From Rhodamnia argentea (taxonomy: Eukaryota > Streptophyta > Magnoliopsida > Myrtales > Myrtaceae), in the NCBI RefSeq assembly GCF_020921035.1, contig NC_063154.1, positions 26,017,448 to 26,081,447 on the forward strand: DNA of 64,000 nt, written 5' to 3'. The first letter of the stretch is position 1, and every line of letters begins with the position of its first letter. The notes under the pieces were generated by a model, which had not been told where the DNA came from, searched no databases, and worked only from the letters and a program-made list of their open reading frames with translations. Of this stretch, positions 52,944 through 62,859 are shown one piece after another. The position numbers were made by a program, and so were the translations under genes.

Positions 52944-55204
52944 CACTACAAAAAAACAAGGATTTAGCCACGAATTTTGCCACGAAAAATTGACCAAAAT
53001 TCGTCGCTAAACCGATTTGCGACGAAAATTAGCGACGAAAAAATATTCGTCGCCAATTTGGCGTCGCAAAATTTAGCGACAAAAAAATAAAGTTCGTCGC
53101 TAATTAGCGACGAATTTTGCGACGACTATTTATCTGTGGCTAATTAGCGACGAATAAGTTTCGTCGCAAATTAGCCACGAATTTTGTGACTAATTACTCT
53201 TCGTGGCAAATTAGCGACGAAACTTATTCGTCGCTAATTAGCCACAAAAAAAAATGTCGTCACTAAATTTAGCAACGAATTTAGCGACGAATTTTCTGTT
53301 CGTCGCTAAATTTAGGGACGAAAAAATAATTTTTCGTTGCTAAATTTTGCGACGCCAGATTAGCCACGAATTTTTTTTCGTGGCAAAATTCATCGCAAAA
53401 CCCAATTAGCGACGTATTTTACCGAATTTTTCGTGGCAAAATTTGCTACGAATTTTTATTCCTCGCAAATCTTTGTCGCAAAAAGCGCGTTTCTTTTTTT
53501 AGTGTTCCTTTTTATTCAATGGCATAGGGGGTGAGAGAGTCTTGGATGGCAGCGGGTCGAGGGAGTCCCCGGGCTGAGGTGGATGGCGACGGGGCTGGCG
53601 AGCTGGACAGTGGCGGAGGGGGTGGGTCTCAGCTGGAGCAGGGAGTGTCGCGAGCAGAGGAGGAGCAAAGCAGGAGGGTAGTCGGGGTGCCGGGACAAGG
53701 AGAGGGAGAGAGACCGAGAGATGGAGATGGAGGTCGGGGGCTCGGGCTTGGGCTCGGGGCGGACGGCTGCAGGCTGTGGGCGTCGTGGCCTGAGTTGTGG
53801 GGAACATAGAGGTGGTGGGGTGGAGGTCGACGACGGCTACGCGGGGCTGGCGGGCGAGCGGCAATGGCCGCAACGGCGGGGTGACGACGAAGGCGGGTGG
53901 TGGTCAGCTGGAGGCTAGCGTTGGCTAGGGAGGCTGCCGAATGAAGAAGAAGAAGAAGAAGAAGAAGAAGAAGAAGAAGAAGAAGAAGAAGAAGACGACG
54001 AAGAAGAAGATGATGAACAGGGGGAAGGGGGGTTTGTTCGCACCAAGAGGAGGAAGAGAGAAGGTGAGTGGGGGAAGAGAGAGAAGGACGAAGAGAGAGA
54101 AGGTGAGGGGGAGGCTGCCGAATGAAGAAGAAGAAGAAGAAGAAGATGAAGAAGAAGATGATGAACAGGGGGGAAGGGGGGTCTGTTCGCACCAAGAGGA
54201 CGAAGAGAGAGAAGGTGAGTGGGGGGAAGAGAGAGAAGGTGAGTGGGGTTAGGGGGAGGGGGGGGAATTGAATGTTGTGGAGAGTGGAATGATAGAAAGA
54301 GGGCGGAAGAGTTTATAGAATGGGATTAGGCGGGAGGAGAGAGTGGGAATCGCAAAATTTCAAAAGCTCCCTCAAAAATTTAGCGACGAAATAAAGTCCT
54401 TCGTCGCTAATTAGCGACGAAACACATAATTTCGTTGCAAATTTAAAAAAAAAAATTTGCGACGAAAGATGAAATTCGTCGCAAAATTTGCGACAAATTC
54501 TCATTTCGTCGCAAATTGTTAATATAAATTAAATAAAAAAGAAAAAAAAATAATTAGCGACGAAAAAATAATTTCGTCACTAATTTCCAGAATAAATTAA
54601 ATAAATTTGCGATGAAATGTATTATTTCGTTGCAAATTTAGCGACTAACACTGTTTGTTCGTCGTAAATTAAATAAATTGAACATTTTCTTTTTTTTTTT
54701 ATTTCCTTCATATTAGCGACGAATAATACATTTCGTCGCTAATTTAGCGACGAAAATAATGAATCGTCGCTAATTTTAATATTTTCTTTGTTATTTTTAT
54801 TCATAGTGCTAATTTTGCGACGAAAACAAAAGTTCGTCGCTAATTAGCGACGAACGTTTATTTTCGTCGCTAATTAGCGACAAACGTCGATTTTCGTCGC
54901 TAACTTTTAATAAAAGAATTTGTGACGAAAAAGGACGTTCGTCGCTAATTGGCGACGAAGCCCATTTTCGTCGCAAAGGAGATAGCGACGAATAATTATT
55001 TCATGGCCATTTTCGTCGCTAATTAGCCACGAAAAATTTTTCGTGGCTATTTTCGTGGCTAATGGGCGACGAATGTTTTCGTCGCTTATTTCGTCGCAAA
55101 TAGCGACGAATATTTATTTTGTCACTATTTTCATCGGAAATTAGCGACGATTTTTTTTCGTGGCAAATTTTTCGTGGCTAAATCCGTGTTTTTTTGTAGT
55201 GAAT
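52941..55204. mobile_element. Non-autonomous CACTA (En/Spm) transposon inside ERF6
   Basis: The element at 52944-55201 (2258 bases) begins CACTACAAAAAAACAAGG and ends with the inverted CCGTGTTTTTTTGTAGTG. The inverted ends extend over about 30 bases (GGATTTAGCCACGAA on both). AAT flanks both sides (52941-52943, 55202-55204), the 3-base duplication of CACTA elements. Removing the element and one AAT restores alignment with other ERFs. Dense sub-terminal arrays of TTAGCGACGAA and TTCGTCGCTAA fill 52960-53480 and 54365-55180, as in CACTA transposase-binding regions. The middle is GC-rich and repetitive, with no transposase. Confidence 0.96.
53930..54240 (+). repeat. (GAA)n and ~181-base tandem duplication inside the CACTA element
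   Basis: Two units starting AGGCTGCCGAATGAAGAAG (53931 and 54112) each carry a GAA run, GATGATGAACAGGGGG and GTTCGCACCAAGAGGA. The first has about 17 GAA triplets and the second fewer. Confidence 0.9.
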
Positions 55205-55382
55205 TCTCTGTCAGTAAGAGATTGCTGAAGCTTGAGCTCCTCAAGTACATGTTTGCAGGAGTCGGTGCATAAAATGTTGCATTGACTCCATCATCATCAT
55301 CATCTTCAAGAAGATGCTGACAAATGGATTTCAAAGCATCGCATTGATCGGTCTCAAAGGGACCGATAATTTCGTGAAGCAT
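55202..55382 (-). pseudogene. ERF13-like gene ERF6, 5' part
   Basis: This part starts [20 protein letters not shown] and continues through [23 protein letters not shown], ending at the CACTA insertion. Beyond 55201 the frame reads transposon sequence and soon stops. The promoter is intact upstream, so a transcript would encode about 60 ERF residues without AP2. Confidence 0.9.
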
Positions 55383-55500
55383 TTTGGGCTTTCTGCTAGA
55401 ATCTGTAGCTTTGAGATCACTGAATGTGGAAGACAGAAGGGATGATTTGGCTTCTGAAGTAGAGTGTAAGAGTTGAAAACACCATGGAAGAGGGAGCTCT

Positions 55501-55507
55501 TAATATA
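55501..55507 (-). promoter_or_regulatory. TATA-like box of ERF6
   Basis: CTATATTA on the minus strand lies at the conserved distance, about 120 bases before the ERF6 start. Confidence 0.5.
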
Positions 55508-55649
55508 GGTTGAGCGTGATTGCCTGAGTGGTGGAAGAAGATTGACGGGATGATTTTGGAGGGAGCTTCCGAGAAAGTGCCATCTAGGGATGACCAGTGA
55601 GATTCTCAACACATGTTTCAAATGCTCAATTAGACTTCTTATGACCAAA

Positions 55650-58079
55650 AGAGGAAAACAAATTAGACTTCCTTAATCAGGAGAGACCCAAGTTGATATA
55701 TTTAATTGAGGAACCAAAGCATGGGGCACACTTCTTTGTATTTTGTTGGAGGTAAGACAATGGTTATTGGATCTCGAGGTGCTTGGTGGACCCGATGACT
55801 GATGCTTGAGAAGAGAGAAAATTTTTGGTGGCATGAAAAAGTTCACTACATAATGTGACAGAATTTTATTTTTTTTCTTATGTTACATTCATTTTTGTTA
55901 GCGATATAAACAATGTACTTTGAAAAATATTTTTCAAATCACTCATTTTTCACGAAACAAGCGGAGCCGAAATATAAGAAATGTACTTCAGTATGTATTT
56001 ATTGGTGGTGAAATGACTAAGTGCTTCAAAGACTACAGTTATTGAGAGGGTATTTAAAAAAAGCTTCATTTCAATGTTTATCGAGAGGTTATCGAAATTC
56101 AATGTTTCAAATTCCAACTTGACTTCCCCAGCAACATGATTTTCCTCGTTGTTCGGAGCTCGAACCTAGGACCCTAGCACCTTGCTTAGGACCTCGAGGG
56201 GTAGACCTAGCACCCTGGTGCTTGAACCAAGTATTCGACACCACGGCCGCGACCGTTGGAGTCTGACTTGGGATTTTTTGCTAAGGCTTCGAGACAAGAC
56301 TTTATGATTGGGATTCAGAAATTAAAGGCGTGCATGACAACACTTCTCCTTCTGCTCCGGAAGTCAATTTCTAATCAAAGAAATTTGTCTAGTAAAGGTT
56401 GAATTTTTTTTTTTTCTGAAACATTATTAATACAAAATCTTCTGTGAAAAATTATTGTCGACGGCTGAAAGATTTCTACTTCATTTTTAAACTTTTTAAA
56501 TTTCTTTAAAAAAATAAAATTTAATTAAAAATATTATTTATTTTTTGCTCCAACGGCAAATGTCGACGGTAGACTAGGTGGCGGGCGGAGCTATGGTCGA
56601 CTATTGATGGCGGGGGTAGGTCGTGGTCGGTGGTTGGTGGTCGTGGTAGAGGTTCGTAGTGGTCAACGGTTTGCGGCAACCAGTAAAGGTCGACGGTGGG
56701 TAGTGGTTGGCGGCGGCGGTGGTCGGCTATTAGCGACCGTGGGCGGTGATTGTAGCAGGCGATGGGCAGCGGCCGATAGAGGTCGGCAATGGAAGTGGTC
56801 AGCGGCGGCGATAGTCCACGGTTAGCAGCGAGTAGCGGTTGTCGCGGGCGGGGATGGGCAATGGCTAGTGATGGGCGGCGATCACCGCAGGTCTGCGGTG
56901 GGCAACCGCGGGCGATTGTCAATGATTGGCGATGGTCACAAGCGGCAATGGGCGGCGACTAGTGGAAATCAGCAAGGGGCGACGACCGACAGTGGTCTAC
57001 AATTGGCGGCGGGGGGCGGTAGGTGGCAATAGTCGCAAGCAAGTGTGGGCACTGCGGTGGGCAGTGGCAGCGGTTGGCGGAGGCGAGCGTGGTCAAAAAG
57101 AGGGTGAGGGATAATGAAAAGATGGTGAGGCAAAAAGTACTTCTTGGAGTTTTTTTTTTTTTTTTGGTCAAAGAAGTACTTCTTGAGTTGAGAAGTAATT
57201 TTTTTTAATTTTTCAAATTGAGGGAAAAACAGCTTCATAAGTGAAAATTCACTTTAGAAGTAGAAATTTCTTTCAAAACTAAAAAAATTTTACCAAACGG
57301 ATTTCTACTTCAGAAGTGTTTGTGGTGCAACAATTAATTTCCAAAAATGTTATCATGCGTACCCTTGTACCCCTAAGGTTCCAGGTTCAACATCAAGGTC
57401 ATAGGTTCAAATACGAGTTCCCAAGCCTAGGTCCCAGCCTCGAGGTTCCGAGTTTGGGCAACGGGATTATCTAATTTTCGCAATATAAATGGGCCCAATT
57501 GATTTCTGAATTCTAAATACTTATTTGTAATTCCTAGAAAGTATAGAGAACTCAAACTATCATCAATTTAATACTCTTTTCAGTTTCAATTGCCAAAAAA
57601 AAAAAATTCATTGGTCTTCCTTTTGCGCTGTCGTTCACGTTCGTGTCGTTTCCATCATATCTTTATGAGTCCACCAATGAGCACGAAATTTACGCCCACG
57701 GTTTCCATGTTTTCTTCGTAAGTTTGAGCAACTACTGCTTAAAAATTTTGAAAATTTTTAAAAATTTCAAAATTTTTCAAATCCCAAAAAAATTTCCGCT
57801 CGCATTTTTTCCATCTATTTCAACACATGACGTGGCCCAAATCAAGCCGTCCATTTTCATTTGGACAGCCTGATTTGAGTAATATCACACATGTCACGAA
57901 AATTTCAATGTTAGACAATTCAAATTCACCCTACGATCCATTTTGTTATGGCAACAAATTTACGGTAGTTAATTAATAAAAAGCTAATTCCAATCGACAC
58001 AAGAACATAATTTTTCTACTTCTTTAAGCAAACATACTGAATCATCATCTTCCTTGGTGCAGATGAGGACTCCTTAGGG
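55650..58079. other. Intergenic region between ERF6 and the 58 kb LINE fragment
   Basis: No gene is supported. Contents: a hAT-like end relic (55912-55968, TTTTTCACGAAACAAGCGGAGCC), loose CCTAGGACC words (56150-56300, 57360-57480), and a MITE-like unit with a GC-rich minisatellite core (56.46-57.33 kb). Short frames over the GC-rich core are low-complexity and not believed. Confidence 0.55.
56565..57110. repeat. Degenerate GGCGG(T/C)GGTCG minisatellite-like tract
   Basis: Irregular repeats of GTGGTCGGCGG, GGCGGCGGTGG and GGGCGGCGA fill the tract. It lies between AT-rich arms with AAAAATTT/ACTTCAGAAG-type words (ATTTCTACTTCAT at 56470, GATTTCTACTTCAG at 57300), which suggests the core of a non-autonomous DNA element. 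Confidence 0.5.
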
Positions 58080-58600
58080 GGAGAGTTAGGAATGTTGCTG
58101 ATGATGCTGAGAATTCTTTATTCTGGACTGACGCCTGGGCAGTCTGAAGGTCAATTTTCCCTCCTGCTCTCCGGTTGCTTCGGCCCTGACCCAATAATGA
58201 AGTCGTCGATGACAAAGCCAGGTTTCATAAACTTGAAGGAACTTTCGTCTTGTGGGGAGCTGCTCAAACACCATGAGGTAAATCGCGTTCGTGCAACGGA
58301 CCCGCCCGGCCTCGAGCTGGTTCGAGTTAAATATTGCTGGCTCAGCTGTTCGTAACCCTGGTGTCGCGGGTCGAGGAGGTTTAATCTCGGATGCTAGTGG
58401 CTATTGGGTTACTGGTTTTGCTCGCTACATTGACCGCTAGTTCTGCGGCCAAACTTTGGGCTGTTGGAGATGGTCTGAAACTCACCAAGGACCTCCACAT
58501 CACCTCATCCGGAGGCGGAGGTGGATGCTCCGGTGACTTTATCGGCACTCCTATCGAATTTGTCCAATAATCTCGTTTTCGCTTCTCTTTTGAATGATCG
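58080..58600 (+). pseudogene. Plant LINE 3' fragment with RNase H-like (RVT_3) domain
   Basis: Plus-strand frames give FWTDAWAV..IFPPALRLL, typical of the linker after the LINE reverse transcriptase. From about 58324 they give LNIAGSAVRNPGVAGRGGLISDASGYWVTGFARYID and then, after a stop and shift, AAKLWAVGDGLKLTKDLHI. The second part matches the RVT_3 RNase H pattern (LN-DGS---NPG-AG-GG--RD--G-W--GF and LWA--DGL--A--L). The catalytic aspartate of NxDGS is lost (NIAGS). Multiple frame breaks make it a relic. Confidence 0.65.
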
Positions 58601-58758
58601 GTAGGACTCTCCTGCAAGCTTTCAAGAATTCTTTGACTTCGTTTGTCAAACTCTTTAGGAAATGGAATAGGAAAAACCAAATTAACAGTCTTTTCACACG
58701 TGAAATTGTCTGGTTGGATTTTCCTTTGATGAAGACAACGCCTTGACAGTGTGTACAG

Positions 58759-59478
58759 CTAAAATAAAAACTGTCCGTCCACACCTAACAAAGCATCTGA
58801 ATCGACCTCTCTCTTTCTCCTGTTCCTCCCGGTCAATCTGTCGTCGCAGGATGGCGAGCTAGGCACGGCAGACCGACGCTTGGGGCTGACCCTAACGGGC
58901 TCATACTCGGCTGAGCCGATGAGGTGAGGGAAGTTGAGCTTTGCCTTGGACCCTCTCATCTTGAAAGCAGCCCGGTCATAGGCCAACGCCGCGTCCTCGG
59001 GCGTCTCATAAGTCCCAACCCAAATCCGAGCGCCGTTCTTCTTGGGTTCTCTGATCTCCCCCGCATATTTTCCCCACGGCCGCCTCCTCACTCCTCTATG
59101 TTGCACCTTCTTGACCGGCGCTTGCATCTCACGCTCCACGGTCTCCGGCCTCTTCTGCAGCTCCGGACCAATGCCATCACCATCAACGGTCATCACCTCG
59201 CAACGAAGTTCTTGATTCGAAGCCAAAGGCATCGTCCACCCAGAATTGAGGGCGTCGCGCAAAGCGCCGTACACCAACATGTCCTCCGAGTCGTCAACTT
59301 TCAGCGGAAGTTCGCTCCAACTTTCCGCGAGCAAAAGATCACCGAAGCTCGAACTCCTTGGCGCAAAAACCGTGGCATTCTCAACAACAACATCATCATC
59401 CTGAAGAAGGTGATCGTAAATGGATTCCAAAGCATCGAAATGATGGGTCTCAAAGGGACTCATGATTTCTGGAAGCAT
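58759..59478 (-). CDS. ERF13-like AP2/ERF factor (ERF7) with altered DNA-contact residues
   Basis: A 239-residue single-exon ERF. It starts [20 protein letters not shown], then DHLLQDDD, a shortened [30 protein letters not shown] and one acidic repeat (about 87-106). AP2 at 127-185 is the most deviant of the array. YRGV reads HRGV, AAEIRD reads AGEIRE and WLG reads WVG. The aspartate that marks ERF-type domains (position 19) is thus glutamate (residue 144), the residue usual in DREB-type domains, while the ERF alanine (position 14, residue 139) is kept. The tail keeps RRKRE but is short ([10 protein letters not shown]). The frame is fully open, so it looks coding but with possibly changed binding preference. 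Confidence 0.9.
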   Translation of the reverse strand: MLPEIMSPFETHHFDALESIYDHLLQDDDVVVENATVFAPRSSSFGDLLLAESWSELPLKVDDSEDMLVYGALRDALNSGWTMPLASNQELRCEVMTVDGDGIGPELQKRPETVEREMQAPVKKVQHRGVRRRPWGKYAGEIREPKKNGARIWVGTYETPEDAALAYDRAAFKMRGSKAKLNFPHLIGSAEYEPVRVSPKRRSAVPSSPSCDDRLTGRNRRKREVDSDALLGVDGQFLF

Positions 59479-59583
59479 TCACTAATGGCGATCGAGCAGC
59501 TTTTGACCTGTGTGTAGTATGCAATCGTTGATGATTGAAGAAGGGCAGGAGAGGAATGGGTGAGAGGATGACCAAAGTGGAAG

Positions 59584-59620
59584 ACACACACACACACACA
59601 CAGATATATATATATATATA
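59584..59620 (-). promoter_or_regulatory. (CA)n(TA)n microsatellite serving as the ERF7 TATA region
   Basis: About nine CA units join about eight AT units exactly where other members have the TATA box, about 130 bases before the start. The TATA element of ERF7 is therefore part of a length-variable repeat. Confidence 0.6.
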
Positions 59621-59624
59621 GGTT

Positions 59625-60904
59625 GAGTTAGCTTGAAAAATCATTAAAAACAAATCAACCATTCAATCTAATTTTTCTAACATAATTAGCTCCCTTATTG
59701 CAGTTGATGAGAAGGTGCCTCTTTATTGATGGTTGGATTCTAGGCACATGTATTGAATGTCGAATTCCCGATTTATTTAATCGACGGCCCACATATAAGA
59801 ATAATGTACATTAGCCTTATCTAGAAACGAATTTGTATAATTAGACGCATGGGCACGTTTATTTGTCCATTACTATAGTGGGAATGAATAAATTATATCG
59901 AGGGTTTTGTACGTATAGACAATAATATCCATCAGAAAGATTCTCATATCCGGACGGCGCCGTATAAATCCAGCCACATAGGAGTTAGAAAATTGGACAG
60001 TTTTGGACGGTGTGGGGACAAAATGTGGGGACAATAATATTCAAGTGTCGAAGCCGATGAGATTACTTAATTCCTTTGCGAGATTGAGAGATTATTTCGT
60101 GAGAAATTGTAAGGTTAAACACTTGTGGGTTATTTGATGTAATTAGGGGCTGAAAAATACTAAGAATGTTTGAGTGATCCAAGTGTGGCCTGTAATCCCG
60201 TCAGATCACTTGTTCTATAGTGGAATTTGTTGCTCCTCTTTCCTTGGACGTAGGCTTTTATGACCAAACCACGTACATCCGATGTCCGATTTATTTTCTT
60301 ATTTTGTTTATTTATTATTCGATCGCTTGTTCTACACAACATTGTCTTTATTTACTTTTTTGTTTGGCCACAATTTAAGTGCGGATTTTTGAAAAGTACC
60401 AAGGATTTAAAGAGTTGTAATGGCTATAAAGTTTCAGAGATTTGATTTATTTTAAATTCAGATTTTGTCCCTTGTTTAATGTCATGTCATCTAACTGAAC
60501 CGTGATTCTAGCTAGGTTTTATTTGGGAAAAGTTATTGTATAAAGATATTATTTTATGGATCTACAGTGCAGAAATAAGCACCACCTCTAAATATTTCTT
60601 GCACCTAATGTTTACCATGATTATATACATACACACACATAGATATGAGAATCTCGATGTCGGATATTTGATAAATTAATACCAGGATACATGCATTCTG
60701 AACTTTCTAGTAATTGGTCAATAAATAAGGAACTTATAATAGAATGCGACCCGTCATTTTTTTTTCTAATTTTGAATGGGATAATAAGAATTGGAGTACA
60801 TTAAATTATAACTGATAGTATTAGATGTTGAATAACTAGAATATCAACATTTGAAACATGTGTACTTCTCTTGCTTTGTCCATTCATGATCAATTGGTCA
60901 CCCA
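59625..60904. other. ERF7 upstream intergenic sequence
   Basis: No gene is seen. From about 60040 it is the paralog of 28.59 kb onward (GTGTCGAAGCCGATGAGATTAC, TTGTTTGGCCACAATTTAAGTGCGG). An (AC)n patch lies at 60627-60640. Confidence 0.7.
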
Positions 60905-60937
60905 ATGAAGTCTCGAACCGAACACTCCCTTAAGAAA

Positions 60938-61108
60938 ATAGCACAAAAGGAAAGGGGAGGAAAATGCTTGCGGGCATTAATATTCCCGTCGAACCCCCCT
61001 TGTTTTTTCATTCCGACATTCCCGAGAATATTCGCCATCATCTTCTTCAAGATGACATCTACATTGATAATAACGTGTACCGTTGGTAGGTCGACCTTTG
61101 CGTTGTAA
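60938..61108 (+). pseudogene. AP2-less ERF N-terminal fragment, fourth copy, frameshifted
   Basis: GGKCLRALIFPS matches the start of the 6.84 and 23.14 kb fragments. After a frameshift near 61000, the other frame gives FHSDIPENIRHHLLQDDIYIDNNVYRW and a stop. The sequence is decayed and non-coding. Confidence 0.5.
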
Positions 61109-61109
61109 A

Positions 61110-61780
61110 ATTAGTGTGAACACTGACAAGATCTTCCACTTTAAATCAATTCAAAATCACCATATAAATAAATGAGAAACAATAAGAATACCAGAGATTT
61201 TAGCGCCAGGTAGTTTGTTTTTCGTTTTAATTTTAAAGAATAATGACAAGTATGATCCTTAATTTCGGCCACTTCTCGTTAGCGTGGTGCCTGCCCAATC
61301 AGGAAGCGACATATGGTTCCACATGTGCGAGTGATCCCCACTGCCTTTAAATCTTTTTTTTTCCTTTCTTATTTAATAAACAATACTCCCTTTAGTAGAC
61401 ACGCGCACTGTTTATTGGAGTAAACCAGACCTGCTGCTGCACACATTTATGGCGCTTTCTCTTCGAGAAAATATTAGGTAGGCCGGCCCCTCCACGTCAG
61501 CTTGGTCCCACCCAATCAAGAAGCGACATGTGGCTAGGGGTCCCCACTCGCGTTACATCTTATTTTCTCCTTTGGTTTTGGTTGGAACCTCGTTCAAGGA
61601 CGCACACCGGAACGCCATCCTTTGGACACAGTCTCGTAGGTACAAAGTCAACCTCGTGTCCGATGCGTGGCTGAATTTGACCAATTTAGCGTTTTGATTT
61701 CATTTCTACAACATATATTGCCTGATTGACTTCTCATTGATCGTACAATATCATCGCAGTTTGCATAATCAAAGTACAAA
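61110..61780. other. ERF8 3' flank
   Basis: No gene is seen. It is collinear with 29.34-29.84 kb, including the CTGCTGCACACATTTATGGCGC unit (about 61431). Confidence 0.7.
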
Positions 61781-61858
61781 TTGTTCATTCCCACTCAAAA
61801 AACCCATATCCAAATGGGAAAAGGGATAGGAGTTCCCAAATCCACCTCAGCATCCGCA

Positions 61859-62620
61859 TTAGCCTCTCTTTCTCCTCTTCGTCCTAGTCATCAAGCCGTC
61901 ATCGCTGGACCCGGATGGCGAGCTAGGCTCGGGAGACAAATCCTTGCGGCTGACCCTGACAGGCTCGTACTCGGCCGAACCGATGAGGTGAGGGAAGTTG
62001 ACCTTGGCCTTGGACCCCCTCATCTTAAAAGCTGCCCGGTCATAGGCCAATGCAGCATCCTCGGGCTTCTCGTAAGTCCCGAGCCAAATTCTTGCCCCAT
62101 TCTTCTTGGGGTTCCTTATCTCCGCCGCGTATTTCCCCCATGGCCGCCTCCTCACTCCTTTATAATGTGTCTTCTCGACCGGCATTTGCACCTCCTGTTC
62201 CACCATCTCTGGTTTCTTCTCTGTTGCCAAATCAGTGATGTTGTCATCGACGCTCGTTACTTCGAGATTGAGTTCTTGATACGAAGCCAGACCAATGCTG
62301 TCATAATCAACCGCCGTCACTTCGAAATCAAGTTCTTGATTCGAAGCCAAAGGCATTTTCCACCCGGGATTGAGCGCGTCGCACATAGCGCCATACACCA
62401 ACATGTCCTCCGAGTCGTCGACTTTAAGGGCCAGTTCGCTCCAGCTCTCCATCAGCAAGAGATCGCTGAAGCTTGAACTCCATGAGTAGGAGTTTGCAGG
62501 AGCCGGTGCATAAAATGTTGGGTCGACACCATCATCATGGTCGTCAAAAAGATGCTCACAGATGGATTTCAAAACATCCATTCGTTCGGTCTCAAACGGA
62601 CTGATGATTTCCTGAAGCAT
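61859..62620 (-). CDS. ERF13-like AP2/ERF factor (ERF8), C-terminal truncation and D-to-N change
   Basis: A 253-residue frame and direct duplicate of ERF4. N-terminal motifs, two acidic repeats (about 93-132) and AP2 at 152-210 are present, but AAEIRD reads AAEIRN (residue 170). The aspartate that defines ERF-type domains is therefore asparagine. After KRRKR the frame shifts because a CT is missing from the CTCTCTCT run (CCTCTCTTTCTCC for CCTCTCTCTTTCTCC near 61863-61876), and it stops at 61859. About 30 tail residues, present in ERF4, are lost. The reading frame is otherwise open. With a changed contact residue and lost acidic tail it is probably becoming a pseudogene. Confidence 0.85.
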   Translation of the reverse strand: MLQEIISPFETERMDVLKSICEHLFDDHDDGVDPTFYAPAPANSYSWSSSFSDLLLMESWSELALKVDDSEDMLVYGAMCDALNPGWKMPLASNQELDFEVTAVDYDSIGLASYQELNLEVTSVDDNITDLATEKKPEMVEQEVQMPVEKTHYKGVRRRPWGKYAAEIRNPKKNGARIWLGTYEKPEDAALAYDRAAFKMRGSKAKVNFPHLIGSAEYEPVRVSRKDLSPEPSSPSGSSDDGLMTRTKRRKRG

Positions 62621-62737
62621 TTTCGTTTTTTGGCTAGAAATTTTGTAGCTTTGAGATCACTGAATGTGGAAGGTTGAAGGGAAGATTTGGTTTCTGAAGT
62701 GAGACTGGAGTTGAAAAGAACATGGAAGTGGGAGCTA

Positions 62738-62745
62738 CATTTATA
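62738..62745 (-). promoter_or_regulatory. TATA box of ERF8
   Basis: TATAAATG on the minus strand lies about 120 bases before the start. It is conserved with ERF4. Confidence 0.65.
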
Positions 62746-62859
62746 GGTTGAGCTTGACTGGTGGAGTGGTGGAAGAATGAAGGGACGATTTTGGCTGGAG
62801 CTTCTGAGAAAGTGCATTTGGCGAGAACCAATGAGATTCTCAAAAACATGTTTCAAATG

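Noticed and set aside
53531..54252. Open frames in the middle of the CACTA element (Gly/Arg- and Lys/Glu-rich)
   Set aside because: They come from GC-rich and GAA repeat sequence, with no transposase or other domain similarity.
52944..55201. CRISPR-like look of the dense TTAGCGACGAA repeats
   Set aside because: Repeats are short, occur in both orientations, have irregular spacing and lie inside a CACTA element. They are sub-terminal transposase-binding-type repeats.
56521..57114. Frames over the GGCGG-rich tract at 56.5-57.1 kb
   Set aside because: Low-complexity repeats are open in several frames on both strands, with no protein family resemblance.
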